From an uncultured Rickettsiales bacterium (GTDB lineage Bacteria > Pseudomonadota > Alphaproteobacteria > UBA8366), in the NCBI GenBank assembly GCA_913046825.1, contig CAJWTF010000065.1, forward strand, positions 1-19,857: a stretch of DNA of 19,857 nucleotides, written 5' to 3'. Made by a program: the position numbers and the translations under genes. How positions within the stretch are numbered: position 1 is the stretch's first letter; the number at the start of each line of letters is the position of its first letter. Below the pieces are notes generated by a model. It was not told the DNA's origin and searched no databases. It worked only from the letters and a program-made list of their open reading frames with translations. Positions 15,460-19,857 of this stretch are shown piece after piece.

Positions 15460-16773
15460 TCAGTCGGCCTCACTCAATACGCGACCCCGTTCATGGCCAA
15501 AGCGAGCCACCAGGACCTCTTCGAACTCCATCCCTTCCGTCGCAAACCAGCTGCCGGGCCGCGTCCGGTAAGCTTCGTGCTGCCATGGCGCTTCCGGTTC
15601 GATATCGTTTTCCACCAACGCACGCGCGCCCTCCAACACCGTACGTCGGAACCGAACAATGGCCGCATCCGTCGCCGTCAGGTTCTCCCGAGTGCGATCC
15701 GCGACAAAGCCTTGGCTCTGCTGGATCATAATATCCTGTTCCGCCAAGCCCTTCACGCCAGTGAAGGTCTGGTTCTTCTGCACGGCGCGGTCGATCTCGT
15801 ATTCGTTCGATCGATTGCGCAACGGCATGTAGTTCTCATCCGTCTCAGCAATGATGCCATGGCCGGTGGTTTCCAGCTTTGTCCGCTCGGCCTCGCCCAG
15901 ATCGCGATCCGGGTTCCAGGCATAACAATACATCCAGCACGAGGTGTCGGTGACAGGCACCAGGGTGAAGCCGTAATATGTCTCGCCCGGCATGGTCGAA
16001 GGGCCGGTGCCGTTGGCGGGCAACGAGTATTGGGTCATACGCCAATAGCGCTCATCCGCCTCATCGGTCGACCGCGCACCGCCAACGACGAAACCGACAT
16101 CATGCTCCAGTATGGAAAACTTCGGCATCGGATCTCGGCGAATCCAGCGCATCCGCCGCTCGTCGACAGGCGCGTCCGGATTCTCGTTCGACGGCACGTT
16201 CGGCGCCGGCATGTGCAGGAAAGAGAAATGCGACGTATCCAGATCGCCCTCCATGACCTGCGCCCAATTGCATTCCATCAGTTGCTTGGTGACAAAGCGT
16301 TTCGCGTCGTCGACGAACCCGAACTCAAGTTCGGGCAATTCCGGTAAGATATCCAAAGCTGGGCCCATATAGGCCCAAACGATTCCGCCGAACTCGCGGG
16401 TCGGATATGATTTAATGCGTACCGTCTCATGATGGCGGACACCGGGTGGAACGTTGGGCAGGTCGACCGCCTTTCCATTCACATCAAATTTCCATCCGTG
16501 ATAGACACAGCGCAGTCCGCATTCCTCATTGCGCCCGAAATACATATCGGCGCCCCGGTGCGGGCATTTCGTGTCGACCAATCCGACATCGCCGTTGGAG
16601 TCGCGAAAGGCGACCATTTCTTCGTCCAAGATAGTGACCCGGATCGGCGATCCGTCACGTTCCGGCAGTTCCTCGGACAGCATGGCCGGTTGCCAAAAGC
16701 GCCGGAAATACTGGCCCATCGGTGTCTCCGGTCCAGTTTCCGTTAGCAGATCGTTTTCTTCCGCCGTCAACAT
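15460..16773 (-). CDS. Rieske [2Fe-2S] ring-hydroxylating oxygenase, alpha subunit (copy 2)
   Basis: Tandem paralogue of the next gene, 437 residues and collinear with it. Ligands fall at the same positions: C70-P-H72, C89-V-Y-H92, H182 and H187 in E-G-D-L-D-T-S-H-F-S-F-L-H. By eye roughly two thirds or more of residues are shared, with divergence concentrated after residue 140 and in the C-terminal third, where substrate pockets of this family are shaped. The ATG at 16773 has GGAG about 9 bases upstream. It follows the maleate-isomerase-like gene by 44 bases and precedes copy 1 by a single base. The two chains could be alternative oxygenases with different substrates or form a mixed oligomer; sequence alone does not decide. 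Confidence 0.93.
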   Translation of the reverse strand: MLTAEENDLLTETGPETPMGQYFRRFWQPAMLSEELPERDGSPIRVTILDEEMVAFRDSNGDVGLVDTKCPHRGADMYFGRNEECGLRCVYHGWKFDVNGKAVDLPNVPPGVRHHETVRIKSYPTREFGGIVWAYMGPALDILPELPELEFGFVDDAKRFVTKQLMECNWAQVMEGDLDTSHFSFLHMPAPNVPSNENPDAPVDERRMRWIRRDPMPKFSILEHDVGFVVGGARSTDEADERYWRMTQYSLPANGTGPSTMPGETYYGFTLVPVTDTSCWMYCYAWNPDRDLGEAERTKLETTGHGIIAETDENYMPLRNRSNEYEIDRAVQKNQTFTGVKGLAEQDIMIQQSQGFVADRTRENLTATDAAIVRFRRTVLEGARALVENDIEPEAPWQHEAYRTRPGSWFATEGMEFEEVLVARFGHERGRVLSEAD

Positions 16774-16817
16774 TGCTTTGCGCTCCGCTCAATTCCGTTG
16801 TGATAAAGTAGTATGCC

Positions 16818-17576
16818 CTAAAATTCCTCCAGCAACCGGCCTCTACCAAAGAATTTATCATCGATGTTGGCCGCTCTCAGGGCGTGCCAGATCAAGGCCA
16901 CGTTAATGGCGATCATCGGCTTACCGAGTTGGTGCTCAAGTGTCGGGAATATATCGATCGTGCTGAGGTTCGTGCCGACCTGAACGATAGCGTCGATATC
17001 ATCACCATCGAGCTCGTTCATCACCACATCCAAGACCTGCGCGCGCGGCGTGTTCGCGATGCCATGGGCGCTGTCGCATTTGAGGCCGTGCAAGCGTTTT
17101 ATGTTGTAACCAGATTCGCCGAAGAAGGTCCGCACCTGCTCATCCGCCACCGGCTGATACGGTGTCAAAACTGCGATGTCCTTAATACCGAACGCCTTCA
17201 ACGCCGCATCAGCGGCTTCTGCGCCGGTGGTTAGACCCATGTCCGGGCCGATGATTTCTCGGATGCCAGCCTGGAACGCTGCATTACCAGCACGCCCACC
17301 CCAGAAAGTCTCCGCCGACATGCCCATCATAGCGTAGGTGATCTCCGCCGTGACCAGGTCGCGCATCGACAACGGAATCGTGTCCTGAATTGCGGCGACG
17401 AACCGTAAAAACCCCGCATCGTCCGAGAGGTCCCGAACCTCGATGAAAAAGCGCCCGAAATGCCAAGTGACACCCTCGGGAATAATGCGCTGACAATCGT
17501 ACTCGACGGCGATATTGGTCGACGGGATCGCAATCCCGATCCGCGCTCGCTCACCGATCCATCGTTCTTCTTTCAT
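16818..17576 (-). CDS. Maleate isomerase / arylmalonate decarboxylase-like protein (Asp/Glu racemase superfamily) lacking the usual cysteines
   Basis: Protein of 252 residues resembling maleate cis-trans isomerases and arylmalonate decarboxylases, which catalyse cofactor-free isomerisation or decarboxylation using one or two Cys. Seen: I-A-I-P-S-T-N (15-21, substrate-binding loop), M-M-G-M-S-A-E-T-F-W-G-G (83-94) at the first active-site loop, A-V-L-T-P-Y (135-140), and V-G-T-N-L-S-T (200-206) at the second loop. Maleate isomerase has Cys in both loops and arylmalonate decarboxylase has one in the second; here the first has Gly85-Met86-Ser87 and the second Gly201. Fold and carboxylate-binding residues look kept, but the chemistry must differ. 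AAGGGG upstream supports the ATG at 17576. First gene of the minus-strand cluster, divergent from the Ldh gene. Confidence 0.82.
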   Translation of the reverse strand: MKEERWIGERARIGIAIPSTNIAVEYDCQRIIPEGVTWHFGRFFIEVRDLSDDAGFLRFVAAIQDTIPLSMRDLVTAEITYAMMGMSAETFWGGRAGNAAFQAGIREIIGPDMGLTTGAEAADAALKAFGIKDIAVLTPYQPVADEQVRTFFGESGYNIKRLHGLKCDSAHGIANTPRAQVLDVVMNELDGDDIDAIVQVGTNLSTIDIFPTLEHQLGKPMIAINVALIWHALRAANIDDKFFGRGRLLEEF

Positions 17577-17652
17577 TTCCTACCCCTTAAGGCGCTGCTC
17601 GCCTATTCTCTCCTGCAAACGAGCCGCTGCCAATGGGAGAGAGTGCAACAAC
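17577..17652. promoter_or_regulatory. Divergent promoter region of the Rieske cluster and the Ldh gene
   Basis: These 76 bases separate two divergent start codons and must hold the control region of at least one. TCTCTCC (17607-17613) is complementary to GGAGAGA (17636-17642), the latter being the ribosome site of the Ldh gene, so a hairpin or operator is possible. I found no convincing -35/-10 pair, and no regulator gene adjoins. Function is inferred from layout. Confidence 0.4.
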
Positions 17653-18666
17653 ATGGATGACTTGATCATAACCCTGGACGATTTGCGCGACTGGATGAGC
17701 CGCATTCTCGTCGCGCACCGCACGAGCGACGCGAACGCGGCGCAGGTGGCAGGCGCTCTGACACGCGCCGAAGCCGATGGCCAGAAAGGGCACGGCCTCT
17801 CCCGCATTCCGTCTTACGCCGCACAATCGAAATCCGGCAAAGTGGACGGTCATGCCCAACCGTCCTCGGAACAGGTGGGCACCACCGCGATCCGCATCGA
17901 TGCGCGGAGCGGATTTGCCATTCCCGCCCTCAATCTCGCGGTAGAAAAACTGGCAGTCCTGACCCCAGATACCGGCATCGCGGCGGCGGCGGTCGCCAAC
18001 TCACATCACTCCGGCGTGGCCGGACATCCGGTGGAGGCCCTTGCCAGAACAGGATTAATCGCCCTCAGCTTCGGCAATACGCCGCAAGCAATTGCGCCGT
18101 GGGGTGGCTCTCGGCCTTTGTTCGGCACCAATCCGCTGGCCTTTGCGGCACCGCGTTTGGGGGGCGATCCTCTCGTGATCGATATGAGCCTCTCGAAAGT
18201 CGCGCGCGGTAAGATCAATGCCGCTGCTCAAAAGGGCGAACCCATCCCCGAAGGTTGGGCGGTCGACAAGCACGGCCATCCAACGACCGATCCCACGGCG
18301 GCACTCGGCGGGGCGATGCTGGCGACGGGTGACGCCAAGGGTGCGCAGCTCGCGCTGATGGTGGAGATTTTCGCGGCCGCCCTGACCTCGTCCCAATTCG
18401 GCTTTGAGGCCAGTACGTTTTTCGACGGCGACGGTGAGCCGCCGCATGTCGGGCAATTCCTGATAGCCATCGACCCAGGCCCGTTTTCCGCCGGCGGGTT
18501 CGGCGCCCGACTGGAAGATTTAGTGACGGCGATAACGGACCAGCCCGGCACCCGACTTCCAGGATTGCGGCGATACGAATTACGGCAAGCGGCGGCGCGC
18601 GACGGCATCATGATTCCAGGTGCGCTTGTAAATCAGTTACGGGAAATTCCGGGCGGAGCGACCTAG
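17653..18666 (+). CDS. Ldh-family oxidoreductase (malate / L-lactate / ureidoglycolate dehydrogenase type)
   Basis: NAD(P)-dependent 2-hydroxyacid dehydrogenase of 337 residues of the Ldh_2 family (malate, ureidoglycolate, sulfolactate and related dehydrogenases), distinct from Rossmann-fold LDH. Characteristic stretches: G-H47-G-L-S-R near the N-terminus, A-N-S-H-H119-S-G-V-A-G-H with the catalytic His, and the cofactor-loop P-L-F-G-T-N-P-L-A-F-A around 155-165. I use the ATG at 17653 (M-D-D-L-I-I-T-L), which fits family N-termini and has GGGAGA 12 bases before it; a longer in-frame start would overlap the divergent gene. Likely reduces or oxidises a 2-oxo/2-hydroxy acid released by the neighbouring cluster (inference). 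The propeller gene follows 37 bases later. Confidence 0.92.
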   Translation: MDDLIITLDDLRDWMSRILVAHRTSDANAAQVAGALTRAEADGQKGHGLSRIPSYAAQSKSGKVDGHAQPSSEQVGTTAIRIDARSGFAIPALNLAVEKLAVLTPDTGIAAAAVANSHHSGVAGHPVEALARTGLIALSFGNTPQAIAPWGGSRPLFGTNPLAFAAPRLGGDPLVIDMSLSKVARGKINAAAQKGEPIPEGWAVDKHGHPTTDPTAALGGAMLATGDAKGAQLALMVEIFAAALTSSQFGFEASTFFDGDGEPPHVGQFLIAIDPGPFSAGGFGARLEDLVTAITDQPGTRLPGLRRYELRQAAARDGIMIPGALVNQLREIPGGAT

Positions 18667-18703
18667 TTTATTTGATACTGATATTCGCTCGAGGGAGATC
18701 GAC

Positions 18704-19765
18704 ATGAAATCAACAATATTCGCGGGCGCCGCCAATTGGGCCGCCGCCGACAGCCGGGATCATCGTTTCGGCCTGTTTCGCTTGAAATCCGGAAGCAGTG
18801 ATTGGGAAAACATTACCAATGGTGGCCTGCCGGATAAGTGCGAGATCCGCGCCATCGTCATCGACCCCAAGTACACGGACCGCATATTTGTGGGAACGCA
18901 AGTCGGCCCCTATCGCAGCGACGACGGCGGCGACAGCTGGACCGCCCTGACCTTGCCGAGCGACAACGCCGTCACCTGGTCGATGCTGCTGCATCCGAGC
19001 GACCCGAACATTCTTTATGCCGGAACGCAGGATCAAGGTGTCTTCCGGAGCGAGAACAGCGGCAAGAATTGGACGGAATTGAACACGCCGGAGCCCGCCG
19101 GTCTGTGCCGCATGGGTTTCCCAAGCCGCACGGTCCGCATGTGTCTCGACCCGAGCAATCCCGACGAAGTTTATGCAGGAGTCGAGGTCGGCGGCCTATT
19201 GCGCAGCCTGGATGCCGGCGAGTCCTGGGAGGATATCGGCGGCGGCCTGTTGGACCTCGCGAAACAAGAACACCTCAAGAGTCAAATCGGCAGCGATACC
19301 AAGACCGAAGGCATGATGGACACCCACGCGACCACCATCAGCGCCAAACGTCCCGGCACCTTGATTCACGCGACCCGGATGGGCCTGTTCCGCAGTGATA
19401 ACAAGGGCGAAACATGGACCGAAATGGGTATTGGCAATCATTCGCCACTGACCTATGCCCGCGACGTACAAGTCTCAGTCCACGATCCGGATACCGTTTA
19501 TGCCGCCCTTAGCGTGGCTGCCGTCAGCGATGCCGGGTCACTCTACAAAAGCACCGATTTCGGCGAGAGCTGGAGCCGTTTCGACAGTGATGTCTCCGTC
19601 GACAGCACGATGATGCATATCGGCCAAAGCGCCGCGAGCGCGGATTGCGTCTTCGCCGGTGCGCGGCGCGGCCAAGTCTTCGGCACCGAGGATGGCGGCC
19701 AGAGCTGGACGCAAATGGAATTACCGGGCGGTGTGCAGGGCGTCTACGCGGTCGCTTGCAGTTAG
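18704..19765 (+). CDS. Asp-box (BNR) beta-propeller protein
   Basis: Repeat protein of 353 residues with six clear Asp-boxes (S-x-D-x-G-x-x-W type): 72-79 S-D-D-G-G-D-S-W, 116-123, 168-175, 231-238, 283-290 and 328-335, plus a degenerate one at about 27-34. Between them recur strands such as I-D-P-K-Y-T-D-R-I-F-V-G-T, so a six- or seven-bladed propeller of the sialidase / VPS10 / photosynthesis-assembly type is expected. There is no signal peptide (it begins M-K-S-T-I-F-A-G) and no obvious sialidase Arg triad, so I do not call it a sialidase. AGGGAGA precedes the ATG. It follows the Ldh gene closely, probably in one transcript, and is followed by a palindromic repeat. It could be a ligand-binding, scaffold or lactonase-like protein; function unknown. 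Confidence 0.85.
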   Translation: MKSTIFAGAANWAAADSRDHRFGLFRLKSGSSDWENITNGGLPDKCEIRAIVIDPKYTDRIFVGTQVGPYRSDDGGDSWTALTLPSDNAVTWSMLLHPSDPNILYAGTQDQGVFRSENSGKNWTELNTPEPAGLCRMGFPSRTVRMCLDPSNPDEVYAGVEVGGLLRSLDAGESWEDIGGGLLDLAKQEHLKSQIGSDTKTEGMMDTHATTISAKRPGTLIHATRMGLFRSDNKGETWTEMGIGNHSPLTYARDVQVSVHDPDTVYAALSVAAVSDAGSLYKSTDFGESWSRFDSDVSVDSTMMHIGQSAASADCVFAGARRGQVFGTEDGGQSWTQMELPGGVQGVYAVACS

Positions 19766-19773
19766 GCTAGCAG

Positions 19774-19810
19774 CCCCCTCACCCTAGCTCTCTCCCGCGA
19801 GGGAAGAGGA
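19774..19810. repeat. 3'-end palindromic repeat, copy C
   Basis: CCCCCTCACCCTAG lead followed by CTCTCCC (19790-19796), GCGA loop and GGGAAGAG (19801-19808), pairing over seven bases with one bulged A. It begins 8 bases after the stop of the propeller gene and has the same block order as copies at 1199-1232 and 5991-6027; it is the best-preserved of the three. Confidence 0.65.
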
Positions 19811-19834
19811 AATTATAGCGACCAACTCGGAACT

Positions 19835-19857
19835 GTCCCCTTTCCCCTGGTGGGAGA
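19835..19857. repeat. Possible further palindromic repeat copy, cut by the window end
   Basis: CCCCTTTCCCC, TGG, TGGGAGA at the extreme 3' end looks like the arms of the same repeat type, but the element is truncated and only a few bases can pair, so this is a weak call. Confidence 0.3.

Noticed and set aside
15214..16347. Long plus-strand open frame of 377 codons across both Rieske genes
   Set aside because: It is antisense to two well-supported oxygenase genes, has no family resemblance and a low-complexity basic composition; codon bias of the opposite strand explains it.
16818..17576. Decayed gene because of missing catalytic Cys
   Set aside because: The frame is complete, has a good ribosome site and coherent motifs; substitution of the loops looks like functional divergence, not decay.
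18704..19765. Sialidase call for the Asp-box protein
   Set aside because: Asp-boxes alone define the propeller blades; no signal peptide and no recognisable catalytic Arg triad, Tyr or F/YRIP motif.

Overview
The window looks like chromosomal DNA of a moderately GC-rich alphaproteobacterium, probably of a Rhodospirillales-like, metabolically versatile type. That is an inference from the gene families (LLM flavin monooxygenase, TauD/TfdA and Rieske oxygenases, Ldh-type dehydrogenase, long-chain ChrA), strong AGGAG-type ribosome sites, and intergenic palindromes of kinds common in Proteobacteria. No marker gene fixes the taxon. I see no rRNA, tRNA, CRISPR array, insertion sequence or phage gene.

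Layout. 1-38: start of a glutathione S-transferase gene leaving the window on the minus strand. 92-2848: flavin-dependent monooxygenase and type-B carboxylesterase, both plus. 2875-3688: a scar made of an LpxR-like remnant joined to a SerA remnant. 3834-5988: a tight plus-strand operon of a carboxymuconolactone-decarboxylase-like protein, a crotonase-fold protein and a TauD/TfdA dioxygenase. 6034-7903: a minus-strand pair, Gfo/Idh/MocA oxidoreductase then cupin. 8037-9007: a dead secreted metallo-beta-lactamase-fold gene with an intact terminator. 9218-11432: intact chrA preceded by a dead chrB-like gene. 11539-12434: a dead LysR regulator. 12404-17576: a minus-strand catabolic cluster (maleate-isomerase-like protein, two tandem Rieske oxygenases, FAD-dependent oxidoreductase). 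17653-19765: divergent plus-strand Ldh-type dehydrogenase and an Asp-box beta-propeller protein.

How it fits together. The intact genes are nearly all oxygenases, dehydrogenases, hydrolases or CoA-type enzymes of small-molecule catabolism. The block 14154-19765 is the best candidate for an undescribed pathway: paired Rieske oxygenases, a desaturase-type flavoprotein, an Asp/Glu-racemase-superfamily protein without the usual cysteines, a 2-oxoacid dehydrogenase and a cytosolic propeller. The substrate cannot be read from sequence. No Rieske reductase or ferredoxin lies in the window, so electrons must come from elsewhere.

Decay. Five identifiable gene remnants in 20 kb (LpxR-like, SerA, MBL-fold, ChrB-like, LysR) carry nonsense codons, frameshifts or internal deletions, while their neighbours are clean. 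This suggests a genome losing functions, for example after a change of habitat or host association (inference). A recurring short palindrome sits at the 3' ends of three intact genes, and a second palindrome type lies inside the Rieske/FAD cluster.
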